Assembly (NCBI RefSeq): GCF_004343585.1 | Contig: NZ_SLYW01000003.1 | Coordinates: forward strand, 744,001 to 808,000 | Length of the DNA stretch: 64,000 nt | Direction: 5' to 3' | Origin: Neorhizobium sp. JUb45 | GTDB taxonomy: Bacteria; Pseudomonadota; Alphaproteobacteria; Rhizobiales; Rhizobiaceae | Shown: in pieces, positions 36,694-46,899 of the stretch | How positions within the stretch are numbered: position 1 is the stretch's first letter | How the letters are laid out: each line of letters starts with the position of its first letter | Translations under genes and position numbers: made by a program | The notes under the pieces: model-generated | The model's database searches: none | What the model was told of the DNA's origin: nothing | The model's input: only the letters and a program-made list of their open reading frames with translations

Positions 36694-36730
36694 CAAAGGG
36701 CCATGCAATTTATGATTGCATGGCCCTTTG
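36694..36730. terminator. Long perfect hairpin between purU and the sensor kinase gene
   Basis: A 16-bp perfect stem: left arm 36694-36709 (CAAAGGGCCATGCAAT), 5-base loop, right arm 36715-36730. It lies 75 bases past the purU stop and 100 bases before the kinase start, both on the minus strand. No U-run follows, but the stem is strong enough to act as a transcription barrier or RNA 3' end. It probably separates the two genes. Confidence 0.65.
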
Positions 36731-36805
36731 GTGTCATCCATAGCGAATATGGTCGGCAAATACGAGCGTTTTCCAACGAATGCTCATATTCCACGGTGCG
36801 TCAGT

Positions 36806-37690
36806 TCACCCCATGCGTTCCGACGCGTAGCTGCCGGGGCTTGGCGGAAACACGATCGTGCGGTTGCCGTTGATGAACACGCGGTGATGGATATGTGCAT
36901 GGATGGCACGGGCCAGAACCTGCGCCTCGACGTCACGCCCCAGCGAGACGTAATCTTCCGGGCTCTGGGCATGGGTCACGCGCACCGTGTCCTGCTCGAT
37001 GATCGGACCTTCGTCGAGATCGGCGGTGACGTAATGCGCCGTGGCACCGATCAGTTTGACGCCGCGCGTATAGGCCTGCTTGTAGGGGTTGGCGCCCTTG
37101 AAGCTCGGCAGGAAGGAATGGTGGATGTTGATGATCCGGCCCGACATCTTCTTGCAGAGCGCGTCCGACAGCACCTGCATGTAGCGCGCCAGAACCACCA
37201 GCTCGGTGCCGGAATTTTCCACCACTTCCAGAAGTTGCGCTTCGGCCTGCGGCTTGTTTTCCTTCGTCACCTTGATGTGGTGGAAGGGAATGTCGTGGTT
37301 GACCACCAGTTTCTGGTAATCGAAATGGTTGGAGACAACGCCGACGATATCGATCGGCAGCGCGCCGATCTTCGAACGGTAGAGAAGGTCATTCAGGCAA
37401 TGGCCGAAACGCGACACCATCAGCAGCACTTTCATGCGCTCCGATGCGTCGAAGATTTCCGCTTCCATCGCGAATTTTTCCGCAACCGGCGCAAATCCAT
37501 CGAGCAGGGCCTGACGGTCGACGCCTTCCTCAGAAATGAAGCTGATGCGCATGAAGAAGCGCTTTGCGTCCAGGTCGTCGAACTGCGAACTGTCGACGAT
37601 ATTGCAGCCTTTTTCCGCCAGATAGCCGGAAATCGCCGCAACAATGCCGCGGCTGGTGGGGCAGGACACGGTCAGGACATAGCTGCTCAT
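36806..37690 (-). CDS. purU: Formyltetrahydrofolate deformylase
   Basis: A 294-residue enzyme that hydrolyses 10-formyl-tetrahydrofolate to formate and tetrahydrofolate, balancing one-carbon units and supplying formate. The N-terminal ACT domain (SCPTSRGIVAAISGYLAEKGCNI) is followed by a formyltransferase-like domain with HHSFLPSFKGANPY, the catalytic-loop GATAHYVTADLDEGPII and the final IVF segment. ATG 37690 has GAGGAA upstream; the frame continues to 37960 but without similarity. It is transcribed alone and is divergent from glsA. Confidence 0.95.
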   Translation of the reverse strand: MSSYVLTVSCPTSRGIVAAISGYLAEKGCNIVDSSQFDDLDAKRFFMRISFISEEGVDRQALLDGFAPVAEKFAMEAEIFDASERMKVLLMVSRFGHCLNDLLYRSKIGALPIDIVGVVSNHFDYQKLVVNHDIPFHHIKVTKENKPQAEAQLLEVVENSGTELVVLARYMQVLSDALCKKMSGRIINIHHSFLPSFKGANPYKQAYTRGVKLIGATAHYVTADLDEGPIIEQDTVRVTHAQSPEDYVSLGRDVEAQVLARAIHAHIHHRVFINGNRTIVFPPSPGSYASERMG

Positions 37691-38013
37691 GATCAATTCC
37701 TCGTTCGCTGGGCACGCATCATGCTGCGGCGCACCCGGTATGGTGACTGGCGGCGGACCATATCGATGGCCCCGCCGGAATGGAAACAGGTTTTTTGACC
37801 CTGCAGCGAATTTTGCCGGCAAGACATTGCTGCCCATGTCCCGACGCCTGACGAATGTAAGGTGGCGGCGTGGCGATGCCGTTCTCAAAGCGTCGTCTGT
37901 CCGCAGATCAGCGCCAAGCCGGTTGCGCAACCACCGGCGATCGGACAATAACGGCTTCATAAGGCTCGGCTGATATCAGCAATGCCGCAGCGCAAAAACG
38001 GGGAAGCGGTTTC
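37691..38013. promoter_or_regulatory. Divergent promoter region purU / glsA
   Basis: 323 bases between two divergent genes with no convincing small gene. An open frame continues upstream from purU but has no family resemblance and no ribosome-binding site. I see no clear riboswitch fold or known operator. Confidence 0.35.
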
Positions 38014-38946
38014 ATGGCAGATCTGCAGGCGATCCTGGATGATATTCACGCGGAGCTGAAGCCGCGGCTGGGCGAGGGCAAGGTCGCCGATTACATTCCC
38101 CAGCTTGCCCATGTCGATCCGAAAAAATTCGGCATGTCGCTGATTACCGTCGATGGCACCGTCCACAAGGTCGGTGATTGCGATGAGCCGTTTTCCATCC
38201 AGAGTATTTCCAAGGTTTTCACGCTGACCATGGCGCTTGGCAAGCATGGCGAAACCACCTGGAACCGGGTCGGCCGAGAACCGTCCGGCTCGGCCTTCAA
38301 CTCCATCGTCCAGCTGGAAAACGAAGGCGGCAAGCCGCGCAATCCGTTCATCAACGCCGGTGCAATCGCGGTCAGCGACCTCGTGCTCGCCGGCCATACG
38401 CCGCGCGAGGCGATCGGCGAAATCGTCCGGTTCGTGCGTTATCTCGCCGATGACGAAACGATCGCCATCGATCCGGCCGTTGCAAAATCGGAGGAGGCGA
38501 CCGGGTTCCGCAATGCGGCGCTGGCCAATTTCATGCGCGCCTTCGGCAAGCTCACCCATCCGGTCGAACACGTGCTCGGCGTTTATTTCCACCACTGCGC
38601 GCTCGCCATGACCTGCACGCAGTTGGCCCATGCCGGCCTGTTTCTGGCGGCCGGCGGCACCAATCCGCTCACCGGCCATTCGGTCGTTTCCAGCCAGCGG
38701 GCCCGCCGTATCAACGCGTTGATGCTCACCTGTGGCCATTATGACGGCTCGGGCGAATTCGCCTATCGTGTCGGCCTGCCGGGAAAAAGCGGTGTCGGCG
38801 GCGGCATTCTCGCCGTCGCACCCGGCAAGGCTGCCGTCACCGTGTGGTCGCCGGGCCTCAATGAAAACGGCAATTCGCAGCTGGGTTCGCTGGCGCTGGA
38901 AATGCTCGCCGCCCGCACCGGCTGGTCCGTGTTCGGCCCGGCGTGA
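38014..38946 (+). CDS. glsA: Glutaminase A
   Basis: A 310-residue beta-lactamase-fold glutaminase that converts glutamine to glutamate and ammonia in the cytoplasm. The SxxK catalytic motif is Ser64-Lys67 (SISK). Other family blocks are [21 protein letters not shown], the Tyr-containing [11 protein letters not shown], and the C-terminal [11 protein letters not shown] and [10 protein letters not shown]. Length matches the ~308-residue bacterial GlsA. It is monocistronic; its 3' end faces the HpcH-type aldolase 12 bases away. Confidence 0.95.
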   Translation: MADLQAILDDIHAELKPRLGEGKVADYIPQLAHVDPKKFGMSLITVDGTVHKVGDCDEPFSIQSISKVFTLTMALGKHGETTWNRVGREPSGSAFNSIVQLENEGGKPRNPFINAGAIAVSDLVLAGHTPREAIGEIVRFVRYLADDETIAIDPAVAKSEEATGFRNAALANFMRAFGKLTHPVEHVLGVYFHHCALAMTCTQLAHAGLFLAAGGTNPLTGHSVVSSQRARRINALMLTCGHYDGSGEFAYRVGLPGKSGVGGGILAVAPGKAAVTVWSPGLNENGNSQLGSLALEMLAARTGWSVFGPA

Positions 38947-38958
38947 AGCGGGCGTAGA

Positions 38959-39714
38959 TCAGGCCTTGCGTCCGGCCTCCATTCCCGCAGCAATGCCGGC
39001 GCCGAGATAACGCGTGTCGCTGCCCAGGATGAAAAATGTCATGCCGGCCTCGGCCCATTTGCCGACATCCCCCGTGGTCGGGCGAAAAATACCTGCCACC
39101 TTGCCGGCGCGGCGTGTTGCCTTGGCAATGGTCATGATCGCCGCATCCAGTCGATCGGCATCGGCGGGCGTGGTGGCGCCCAGTGATGCCGCCAGATCGG
39201 ACGGCCCGACAAAGATCACGTCGATACCGTCCACCGCGACGATCTCGTCGATATTGGCCAGCCCTTCGGCTGTTTCCACCTGAATGGCCAGCACCAGTCG
39301 CTCATTGGCGGAGGCCAGATAATCGGGGATTTGATAGCCATAGGATGTGGCCCGGCCCGGTCCCAGCCCTCGCTCGCCGATCGGCGGAAAACGTGTGGCC
39401 TTCACCGCCGCCCGTGCCTGTTCGGCATTGGAAATGCGCGGCACCAAAACGCCGGCCGCTCCCGCATCCAGCACGGCGGCCGTCCATTCCGAAGCGTGGC
39501 CCGGCACGCGCACCATGGCCGGCACCTGCCGCACATCGGCGGCGCGCACCAGATCCTCGATCCGTTCACGGCTGATCTGCGCATGCTCCCAGTCGATGCA
39601 GAGAAAATCGGGGCCTGCGGCCGCCGACACCTCGATCGCGACCGGATGCGGAATGGCGCAAAAAATGCCGACAACGCGATCCTGTGCAACGCAACGCTTA
39701 CGAAAATCAGTCAT
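38959..39714 (-). CDS. HpcH/HpaI family aldolase (second copy)
   Basis: A 251-residue pyruvate-dependent aldolase of the 2-dehydro-3-deoxyglucarate/4-hydroxy-2-oxoheptanedioate type. Motifs: FLCIDWEHAQIS, GVLVPRISNAEQARAAV, GERGLGPGRATSYG, metal ligand Glu in IQVETAEGLANIDEI and Asp in FVGPSDLAASLG. It differs clearly from the other HpcH protein at 3763-4497 and carries the GERG...YG insertion typical of GarL/HpaI. It may cleave keto-deoxy acids from sugar-acid breakdown. Start 39714 has GAGGG upstream; a second ATG at 39726 is less well placed. Confidence 0.87.
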   Translation of the reverse strand: MTDFRKRCVAQDRVVGIFCAIPHPVAIEVSAAAGPDFLCIDWEHAQISRERIEDLVRAADVRQVPAMVRVPGHASEWTAAVLDAGAAGVLVPRISNAEQARAAVKATRFPPIGERGLGPGRATSYGYQIPDYLASANERLVLAIQVETAEGLANIDEIVAVDGIDVIFVGPSDLAASLGATTPADADRLDAAIMTIAKATRRAGKVAGIFRPTTGDVGKWAEAGMTFFILGSDTRYLGAGIAAGMEAGRKA

Positions 39715-39902
39715 GCTTTCCCTCATGCGATATCGGCATCTGCTGCACCAGGCATGCCGTCGCAGATCCTGAGCGCCGAGTATGCGCACAAAGGTCAGAA
39801 CGACAAGCCGTGATTGCCGGCTATTGCGCTTTCTGCCGCGGACGATAGGTATGGAATGCGCAGCCGTGGTCGCGTGCATGTGGAATGGGATTTGGAGTTG
39901 GA

Positions 39903-40403
39903 ATGACGCCGGAAGAGGATGCAGAGACCGCAAGACTGGCCTTTCGTGATGCCATGTCGCGCCTTGCCGCCGCCGTGCATGTGGTCACCACCGATGGTCC
40001 TGCCGGTCGTGCCGGCTTTACCGCATCCGCGGTCACCAGCGTTACCGACAGGCCGCCGACGCTGCTCGTCTGTCTCAACCGGGCAAGCTCGGTCGCCGGC
40101 CTGTTCGAAAAGAACGATGTGCTTTGCGTCAACACACTGACATCGGCACAGGAAGAGATTTCCCGCGCATTCGGTGGCTCCACCCCGCAGGCAGACCGTT
40201 TTGCCGCCGGCGAATGGACAACGGGTGATACCGGCGCACCGATATTGAAGGACGCGCTCGTTTCCTTTGATTGTCGTATCGAAAGCGCTGTCGCCAGCGG
40301 CACACATCATGTGCTGTTCTGTCAGGTGCTGGGCATGCAGACCGGTGCGGATGAGGATGAGGCGCTGGTCTATTTCCGCCGCCGTTATCACCGTATCGGC
40401 TGA
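39903..40403 (+). CDS. Flavin reductase (HpaC/RutF-like)
   Basis: A 166-residue flavin reductase-like protein. Residues 8-40 ([23 protein letters not shown]), [25 protein letters not shown] and [10 protein letters not shown]-like [21 protein letters not shown] are the HpaC/RutF pattern; the C-terminal half ends in a metal/flavin-binding strand [10 protein letters not shown] and YFRRRYHRI. It would reduce FMN or FAD with NAD(P)H for a partner monooxygenase, but no oxygenase gene is nearby. ATG 39903 has GGAG 5 bases upstream; an ATG at 39885 is earlier and less well placed. Confidence 0.87.
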   Translation: MTPEEDAETARLAFRDAMSRLAAAVHVVTTDGPAGRAGFTASAVTSVTDRPPTLLVCLNRASSVAGLFEKNDVLCVNTLTSAQEEISRAFGGSTPQADRFAAGEWTTGDTGAPILKDALVSFDCRIESAVASGTHHVLFCQVLGMQTGADEDEALVYFRRRYHRIG

Positions 40404-40516
40404 ATTTTTCCCAACGACAGTGCGTGCGGTCTTGCCAGTGCTGCGGCAAACGGCAAGATTGGCTGGATGGTGTTTTGGCACCGCTTCTCGCCCACGAAAA
40501 CGCGCCGGGGAATTTC

Positions 40517-41491
40517 ATGACCGACATCGCAATGATCAGAGCCGCCCGTGATCGGATCGGCAACCATGCCCGCCGCACGCCCTTTCTGTCCTCGCCCTTT
40601 CTCGACGAAATCGCCGGGCGCCGCCTGTTCGTGAAAGCGGAATGCCTGCAGCTGACCGGGTCGTTCAAGTTTCGTGGTGCATGGTCTGCCATCTCGGTTC
40701 TGGACGAGGAAACGCGGGCGCGCGGCGTCATCGCCTTTTCCTCCGGCAACCATGCGCAGGGCGTGGCACTTGCGGCGCGCATGCACGGCGTGCCGGCCGT
40801 CATCATCATGCCGGCGGATGCACCGCGCATGAAGATCGAAAATACCCGTGCCTATGGCGCCGAGGTCGTTCTCTATGATCGCCAGAAGGAAGATCGCGAT
40901 GCCATCGGCGAACGTCTGTCGGCAGAGCGCAATCTCACCCTCATCCGCCCCTTCGATGAGCCTTATGTCGTGGCCGGTCAGGGCACGGTCGGTCTGGAAA
41001 TCGCCGAGCAGGCGAAGGAGCACGGCATCACCCGCGCCGAGGTTCTGGTGCCCTGCGGCGGCGGCGGCCTGACATCCGGCATCGCGCTGGCGCTGGAAGC
41101 CGAAGCGCCCGATTTTCTGGTTCGCCCGGCCGAGCCACAGGGTTTTGACGATACCGCGCGATCACTCGTTTCGGGCCGGATCGAGCGCAATCCGGCCATG
41201 GGCGGATCGATCTGCGATGCCATCCTGACGCCCGCTCCCGGCAACGTCACCTTCCCCATCACCTCGCGCCTGTGCGGCCCCGGCCTCGTGGTCAGCGATG
41301 ATGAAGCTCTGAAGGCGATGGTGCTGGCATTCACCCGCCTCAAGATCGTTGTCGAACCCGGCGCTGCCGTGGCGCTCGCCGCCGCGCTTTTCCGCAAGGA
41401 CGAGGTGAAGGGCGATACGGTCATCGCCGTCACGTCGGGCGGCAATGTCGATGCCGATCTGTTCGCCGAAGCGCTGCGCCGGTTTGGTTGA
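40517..41491 (+). CDS. Threonine/serine dehydratase-like PLP enzyme
   Basis: A 324-residue fold-type II PLP enzyme. The PLP lysine is Lys51 in SFKFRGAW; SSGNHAQGVALAA binds the substrate carboxylate, PCGGGGLTSG holds the PLP phosphate, and TSGGNVD lies near the pyridine ring. It lacks the C-terminal ACT domain of biosynthetic IlvA, so it is a catabolic threonine/serine dehydratase, hydroxyaspartate ammonia-lyase or serine racemase-like protein. Start ATG 40517 has GGGGAA 4-5 bases upstream. It sits 113 bases after the flavin reductase gene. Confidence 0.87.
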   Translation: MTDIAMIRAARDRIGNHARRTPFLSSPFLDEIAGRRLFVKAECLQLTGSFKFRGAWSAISVLDEETRARGVIAFSSGNHAQGVALAARMHGVPAVIIMPADAPRMKIENTRAYGAEVVLYDRQKEDRDAIGERLSAERNLTLIRPFDEPYVVAGQGTVGLEIAEQAKEHGITRAEVLVPCGGGGLTSGIALALEAEAPDFLVRPAEPQGFDDTARSLVSGRIERNPAMGGSICDAILTPAPGNVTFPITSRLCGPGLVVSDDEALKAMVLAFTRLKIVVEPGAAVALAAALFRKDEVKGDTVIAVTSGGNVDADLFAEALRRFG

Positions 41492-41522
41492 AGCCAAGCT
41501 GCGATGAGCTGGGTCGAAGGAC

Positions 41523-41542
41523 GGGCGAGTATTTGCTCGCCC
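41523..41542 (+). terminator. Stem-loop after the dehydratase gene
   Basis: GGGCGAG (41523-41529), 6-base loop, CTCGCCC (41536-41542), then TGAATATATTT. It starts 32 bases after the dehydratase stop and likely terminates that transcript before the chemoreceptor promoter region. Confidence 0.5.
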
Positions 41543-41764
41543 TGAATATATTTGCCCGGGATATTTTGCGCTGCAAGTAAAAATGCTGCGACGCACAATA
41601 TAAATTGGCTGAAATCTACCACTTGTCCCCGCAATCATTAGGGGAAATTTAGTCAATATTGAACATTCATTTTGCAATGCGAGATCGCCACGGTCGCGCG
41701 GAGGATATCGGGTCGACGCACGCAATGGGGATTGCGTCCCGTCGGTCCCTTTGGGGGCGTTGCA

Positions 41765-43999
41765 ATGAAGTTTTCGGTTCGCAATATTCTGGTCACCGTT
41801 TTTGCGGTTCTCAGTCTGACGGTCATGGGCTTGATGGGGCAGCAATTGCTGCGCCAGATCGACGCCCAGCACACATCCAGCCAGCTGGCGGGTCTCGCAT
41901 CACTGGACAAGGCTCTGTTCGATGCGCTGCTCGGCATGCGCGGCGAGCGTGGTGCCATCAACTCGGCGGTCAAGCTGGAACCGGTCGACATGGCCTCCAC
42001 CCGCAAAAATATCGATGACGGTCGCCGTGATCTCGATGCCGCCTTCAAGGATGCCAAATCGGTTATCGACACGGTCGAACCCGCAAGTCTGAAGACCAGC
42101 GTTGGACCGGTTCTCGACAATTACGCCAAGTGGCTGGATCTGCGTCCGAAGATGGATGCGGCGCTCGCCCTGCCGGTCAAGGATCGCGATGCGAGCGTCG
42201 GCAAGAGCGCGCTGACCCTCGCCGACCAGATGCTGGTCGATCTCGAAAAGGCTTCCTATCAGGTCGAAGCGGTCATCAATGCCCGCGGCCCGGCGATGAT
42301 CATGTTCACACAGCTGCGCTCGCTGGCATGGACCTCGCGCACGCAACTCGGCACCGCCAATTCGTCCATCGTCGGCGCCATCATTTCCAAGCAGCCGCTG
42401 CCGGCCGAAAAGCTTGCCGAAATCGCCGTGCAGGATGCGCGCGTGTTTCTGGCCTGGGATGTGATCTCGCAGATCGTTGCCAGCGATACCACGCCGGCTG
42501 CCATTCGCGATCTGCACAAGGTGGCGCAGAATACCTATTTCTCCGGCGCCTATGCCGAACAGAAGGCCACTGCCATCAAGCAGTTCCAGGCCGGCCAGCC
42601 GTTTGCCATGAATGTCGATGACTGGCGCAAGCCCGCAGGTCCCGCACAGGCCTCGCTTGCCGATATCGCCTCGGCGTCCCTGAAGGAAATGACGGCGATC
42701 ACCGCCGCCAACAATGCCGCCTCGCTTCGGTCGATCATCGTTTACGGCGTCGCCACGCTTCTCGCTCTCGCGCTGTCGATCGTCGGCTTCACCACCATCA
42801 TCTTCCGCATCGCCAACCCGATCACCGCGCTGACCGGTGCCATGCGAAAACTCGCCGCCGGTGACCTGTCGGTCACGATTGCCGGATCGAACCGCAAGGA
42901 CGAGATCGGCGACATGGCGCGTGCGGTCGAAGTGTTCCGCGAGGCATCGGTCCACAATCGCCAGCTGGAAGAAGACGCCGTCCGCTCGCGCCAGAGTGCG
43001 GAAGCCGAACGGATCGCGTTCCAGAAACGCGCCGAAAGCGAAGCGGAAGAACGCCTGACGCAGGCGACTTCGGGCCTCGCCACCGGTCTGCGTCGCCTCG
43101 CTTCGGGTGATCTGCTCTGCGAAGTCGAAGAGGTGTTTTCCGAACAGTTCGAGGCATTGCGCCACGATTTCAACAGTTCCGTCCGCCACCTGCGTGATGC
43201 GCTGGAAGGTGTCGCCAAGTCGGCGCTGACGGTGCGCAGCGGCAGTGGTGAGATTTCCACGGCTTCCGACCAGTTGGCCAAACGCACGGAACAGCAGGCC
43301 GCTTCGCTGGAGGAAACGGCTGCGGCTCTGGAAGAGGTCACCACCAACGTCAAGCAGACCTCTGAACGTGCCGCCGAAGCCCGCGAAATGGTGCGCCATG
43401 CCAGCACCCGCGCCGGCACGTCCAGCTCGGTAGTTTCGAACGCTATCGATGCCATGGGCCGGATCGAACAGGCCTCGGCCCAGATCGGCCAGATCATCGG
43501 CGTCATCAACGACATCGCTTTCCAGACCAACCTTCTCGCGCTGAATGCCGGTGTCGAAGCCGCGCGTGCAGGAGAGGCGGGCAAGGGCTTTGCCGTGGTT
43601 GCGCAGGAAGTGCGTGAACTCGCCCAGCGATCTGCCAATGCCGCCAAGGAGATCAAGGTCCTAATCGGCAATTCCGAGGCAGCGGTGACGCAGGGCGTGA
43701 CGCTGGTCAACGATACCGGCAATGGCCTGAAGGAAATCGCCGATCTCGTTGCCGCCATCAACCAGCATATGGATGCCATTGCGGTCGGCGCGAAGGAACA
43801 GGCGTCGGGTCTCACCGAGATCAACACCTCGGTCAACCATATGGATCAGGTGACACAGCAGAACGCCGCCATGGTGGAGGAGATGAATGCAGCCGGCGCC
43901 GGTCTCGCGGATGAAAGCGCGCGCCTGTCGGAACTGCTCTCGCGCTTCGAGATGCGGCAGGCCACGCCTGCCGGCCATTATGGACGGCGCGCCGCCTGA
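41765..43999 (+). CDS. Methyl-accepting chemotaxis protein (transmembrane)
   Basis: A 744-residue chemoreceptor. TM1 lies at ~7-27 and TM2 at ~320-345 ([21 protein letters not shown]), framing a ~290-residue, mostly helical periplasmic domain. HAMP (~345-400, [19 protein letters not shown]) is followed by a second HAMP-like element ([17 protein letters not shown]). The signalling domain has the tip [21 protein letters not shown] and [13 protein letters not shown]. Unlike the other receptor here it has no CheR pentapeptide at its end. Ligand unknown. ATG 41765 follows GGGGGCG; a frame to 41672 lacks TM context. Confidence 0.93.
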   Translation: MKFSVRNILVTVFAVLSLTVMGLMGQQLLRQIDAQHTSSQLAGLASLDKALFDALLGMRGERGAINSAVKLEPVDMASTRKNIDDGRRDLDAAFKDAKSVIDTVEPASLKTSVGPVLDNYAKWLDLRPKMDAALALPVKDRDASVGKSALTLADQMLVDLEKASYQVEAVINARGPAMIMFTQLRSLAWTSRTQLGTANSSIVGAIISKQPLPAEKLAEIAVQDARVFLAWDVISQIVASDTTPAAIRDLHKVAQNTYFSGAYAEQKATAIKQFQAGQPFAMNVDDWRKPAGPAQASLADIASASLKEMTAITAANNAASLRSIIVYGVATLLALALSIVGFTTIIFRIANPITALTGAMRKLAAGDLSVTIAGSNRKDEIGDMARAVEVFREASVHNRQLEEDAVRSRQSAEAERIAFQKRAESEAEERLTQATSGLATGLRRLASGDLLCEVEEVFSEQFEALRHDFNSSVRHLRDALEGVAKSALTVRSGSGEISTASDQLAKRTEQQAASLEETAAALEEVTTNVKQTSERAAEAREMVRHASTRAGTSSSVVSNAIDAMGRIEQASAQIGQIIGVINDIAFQTNLLALNAGVEAARAGEAGKGFAVVAQEVRELAQRSANAAKEIKVLIGNSEAAVTQGVTLVNDTGNGLKEIADLVAAINQHMDAIAVGAKEQASGLTEINTSVNHMDQVTQQNAAMVEEMNAAGAGLADESARLSELLSRFEMRQATPAGHYGRRAA

Positions 44000-44025
44000 T
44001 CGAGACACAAGACTGCGCAGTCAAT

Positions 44026-44059
44026 TGAAGGCCCCGGACAACAGTGTCCGGGGCCTTCA
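44026..44059. terminator. Bidirectional terminator between chemoreceptor and pump genes
   Basis: A perfect 15-bp stem (left arm 44026-44040, loop ACAG, right arm 44045-44059) in the 74-base gap between convergent genes. GC-rich in the middle with A/T at the base. Its place and symmetry suit termination from both sides. Confidence 0.8.
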
Positions 44060-44073
44060 TGCGCTGCGGTGGA

Positions 44074-45141
44074 TCAGTTTGTTTCTGCGCTCGCCACATC
44101 CGTGCCGCTCTGGGCAACGTCGATGCTGGCGATGACCGACATGCCGGGCACCAGCTTTTCCGAAAGCGGCTGCTGTGCATCGACGGCCACCCGCACCGGC
44201 ACGCGCTGCGCCACCTTGGTGAAGTTGCCGGTGGCATTGTCGGCCTTGATGATGGTGAATTCGGAGCCGGTTGCCGGCGCAAACCGCTCTATACGGCCGG
44301 TAAATTCCTTGTGGCCGAGTGAATCGACGGTGAAGGTCACCTTTTGGCCGACGCTCATGCCGGCCAGCTGGGTTTCCTTGAAATTGGCGACGACCCATGT
44401 GTGGTTCGGCACGATCGAGGTCAGCTGCGTGCCGGCCGAGACATACTGGCCAAGACGGCCGGAGACTTCGCCAAGTGTGCCGTCCTGCGGCGCGGTGATG
44501 CGGGTGTTCTGCAGGTCGATATCGGCCAGCTCGACGGCGGCCTTGGCGCCCTCGACGGTTGCCTCCAGCGAACGGCGGCTGACGATGACGGTATTGAGAT
44601 CCTGCTCGGCCACCTGTTCGGCGGCTTGCGCCTGATGTACGGCGGCGACCGCCTGATTGTAGGTGGCGCGGTTCTTTTCCGCTTCGCTCTGGCTGGCGAT
44701 GTTCTTTTCCAGAAGCGCTGTCGTGCGATCATTGGCCATGCGGGCGGCATCGAGCGCAGCCTGTGCGCTTTCGACGGCGGCCTTGGCGGAAACGATCTTG
44801 GCTTCCGCGGTCTTCTGGCTCTGCTGCGAATTGTCGAGTGCGGCTTCCGCCTGCGCCTCGGTCGCCTTGGCCTGTTCCAGCTTCTGGGTGAAGATGCGGT
44901 CGTCGATGCGTGCGATCAGGTCGCCCGCCTTGACCTTCTGGTAGTCCTGAACCGGTACTTCGACAAGATAACCGGCGAGCTGCGGGCTGAGCAGCGTCAC
45001 CTGCCCGCGCACATAGGCGTCGTTGGTGGTTTCCACCGAATTGTGAAAGGGCGGCAGCTGCCAGGTATAGAGGATCACCAGAATACCGGCGGCGCCGATG
45101 AGCAGTGCCACATAGGTGGCGAGGGAACGGAAGGCGTTCAT
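44074..45141 (-). CDS. HlyD/EmrA family membrane fusion protein
   Basis: A 355-residue periplasmic adaptor. One N-terminal membrane segment (~10-27), a lipoyl-like half (TTNDAYVRGQVTLLSPQLAGYLVEVPVQDYQKVKAGDLIARID), a long coiled-coil hairpin (~80-200) rich in Ala/Gln/Glu, and a beta-barrel domain (ITAPQDGTLGEVSGRLGQYVSAG). It partners the DHA2 transporter encoded just upstream (36-base gap) to export drugs or other amphipathic compounds across both membranes with an outer-membrane channel not present in the window. Confidence 0.9.
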   Translation of the reverse strand: MNAFRSLATYVALLIGAAGILVILYTWQLPPFHNSVETTNDAYVRGQVTLLSPQLAGYLVEVPVQDYQKVKAGDLIARIDDRIFTQKLEQAKATEAQAEAALDNSQQSQKTAEAKIVSAKAAVESAQAALDAARMANDRTTALLEKNIASQSEAEKNRATYNQAVAAVHQAQAAEQVAEQDLNTVIVSRRSLEATVEGAKAAVELADIDLQNTRITAPQDGTLGEVSGRLGQYVSAGTQLTSIVPNHTWVVANFKETQLAGMSVGQKVTFTVDSLGHKEFTGRIERFAPATGSEFTIIKADNATGNFTKVAQRVPVRVAVDAQQPLSEKLVPGMSVIASIDVAQSGTDVASAETN

Positions 45142-45177
45142 TGTGTTGTTCTTCTTAGCGGTTCGTTGTCTTTGAAA

Positions 45178-46899
45178 TCAGGAGTTCACGGCCACGGGCG
45201 TTTCCGTTTCGCGCGGCTTGAAAAGTGCGTGTCGGTGTCGCCAGGCCATGTGCAGACACAGGCAGGCGAGCGCGGCGAGAGACATGGCCGAGGTCAGCAG
45301 GAAGGCGTCGTTGTAAGCCAACACATAGGCCTGGCTCTGGATCAGTTTCGAAAGCTGATTGGCGCCCTGTATGCTGCGCAGATTGCCGTCCTGCGTCGCA
45401 TGACTGAAGGCTGCGGCATATTGCTGAAGTCGCGCCGTCAGCATCGGATCGGTCGGGTTCAGCCGCGAGATGATGCGGAACGAATGAAACTGTTCGCGCC
45501 ATGTCACGAAGGTACCGAACAGCGCGCTGCCGAGATAACCGCCGACCTTCTGGGTGGCGAGAAACACCGCCAGAAAGCTGAGAATGTAGACGAGGCCGCG
45601 TTGCAGCGCTGCGCCAAAACCCACGGCCATGGCCGGCGGCAGGAACATGCCCATGGCAAAGCTCACCAGAAACTGGCTGAAATACATCTGTTCGGGCCGG
45701 GTCAGCACGGTCGACTGGCTGTCCATATAGCTGCCGATGGCGAGCAGAAGCAGCGAGACGGCATGGATGATTTCCTCGCGGCCCGGTCGCGACAGCCAGG
45801 CGCAGAAGGCACCGGCACCGAGCGAGCCGACGAGGATGACGATATAAAGCCCCTGCAGCTGGTCATTCAGCAGGCCAAGCTGGCGGAACATGTTGATGGC
45901 GCCACTCGATTGTTCCGACAGAAGGACGCGGAACAGCAGCAGGATGCCGGCGAAATGAATGATTTCACGCGAGGTCAGCCAGCGGATATCGATCAGGTTG
46001 TTGCGGCGGTTGAGTTCGATGACGGCGCAAATCATGCCGGAGGCGACACCGACGGCCATCATCCATCCCAGCCACGGCGCTTCCGTCCACCAGTAAAGCC
46101 GGCCAAGCGTCAGCGCGGCGGCAAAACAACCCATGCAGACGGCAAGGAAGGTGAAGCTGACATAGTCCATCCACTGCATCACTTTCATGCGCGGTGGAGA
46201 GGTCAGCGGCAGAAGGAATATCATTGCCAACGAAACCAGCGACAGGCCGAGTTCCAGCATGTTGAGCGTTGCCCAGTCGCCGAGATCAAACAGGCCGGGT
46301 GACAGAAGGCCGGCGACAGGAGTCGGCAGGGCAATGGCGGTCAGGGCGATGGCGGTGCCCACGCTGAGCTTCTGTTTGGGCGGAAAGACCTCGATCGTGT
46401 AGAGAAAGGCAAGCGACGACAAGGGTGCTGCGGCCGCGCCGGCAAAAAAGCGCAGGATCATCGCCGAGGTAAAGTCGTTCGCCCACAGATGCGCGATCGA
46501 CACCAGAACATAAACGCCGATGGCAACCTCGGCAAAATTGCGGATGCCGTATTGCATGCGGATCTTGAACAGGAACAGGCCGAGGCTGGCGTTCGGGAAC
46601 ACATAGGCAGCCATCAGCCATGCGGCTTCATTGGTAGTCACGCCCAGAGGGCCTGCCACCTGCTGCAGGTTCACCGTCAGGAAGGAAAGACCAAGCCCCT
46701 GCGTCAGTGCCACAATGGTGGCGGCCATGATGTAGCCGAAAGCGATCAGCGGCGGTTTCGGAATGAACGCCGGAGGGGCTGCCGGTGCAGCAGCAGGGGC
46801 CGGCTTTTCCTCGGTCTGTTCCTGCTCGGATGGCTCGGTGCCATCTTTCGCCTCGGGCGCATCATCCGCCGCGCGGGCAACGGTTTCACGCGGGGACAT
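45178..46899 (-). CDS. MFS transporter, DHA2 (EmrB-like) family
   Basis: A 573-residue major-facilitator exporter with about 14 hydrophobic segments after a ~50-residue Pro/Ala/Glu-rich cytoplasmic N-terminus. Motifs include TNEAAWLMAAYVFPNASLGLFLFKIRMQ-like segments in pieces and GSLGAGAFCAWLSRPG. It exports toxic compounds using the proton gradient together with the HlyD-type partner. ATG 46899 has GAGGTG upstream and overlaps the marR stop region by 14 bases, so the three genes form one operon. Confidence 0.9.
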   Translation of the reverse strand: MSPRETVARAADDAPEAKDGTEPSEQEQTEEKPAPAAAPAAPPAFIPKPPLIAFGYIMAATIVALTQGLGLSFLTVNLQQVAGPLGVTTNEAAWLMAAYVFPNASLGLFLFKIRMQYGIRNFAEVAIGVYVLVSIAHLWANDFTSAMILRFFAGAAAAPLSSLAFLYTIEVFPPKQKLSVGTAIALTAIALPTPVAGLLSPGLFDLGDWATLNMLELGLSLVSLAMIFLLPLTSPPRMKVMQWMDYVSFTFLAVCMGCFAAALTLGRLYWWTEAPWLGWMMAVGVASGMICAVIELNRRNNLIDIRWLTSREIIHFAGILLLFRVLLSEQSSGAINMFRQLGLLNDQLQGLYIVILVGSLGAGAFCAWLSRPGREEIIHAVSLLLLAIGSYMDSQSTVLTRPEQMYFSQFLVSFAMGMFLPPAMAVGFGAALQRGLVYILSFLAVFLATQKVGGYLGSALFGTFVTWREQFHSFRIISRLNPTDPMLTARLQQYAAAFSHATQDGNLRSIQGANQLSKLIQSQAYVLAYNDAFLLTSAMSLAALACLCLHMAWRHRHALFKPRETETPVAVNS

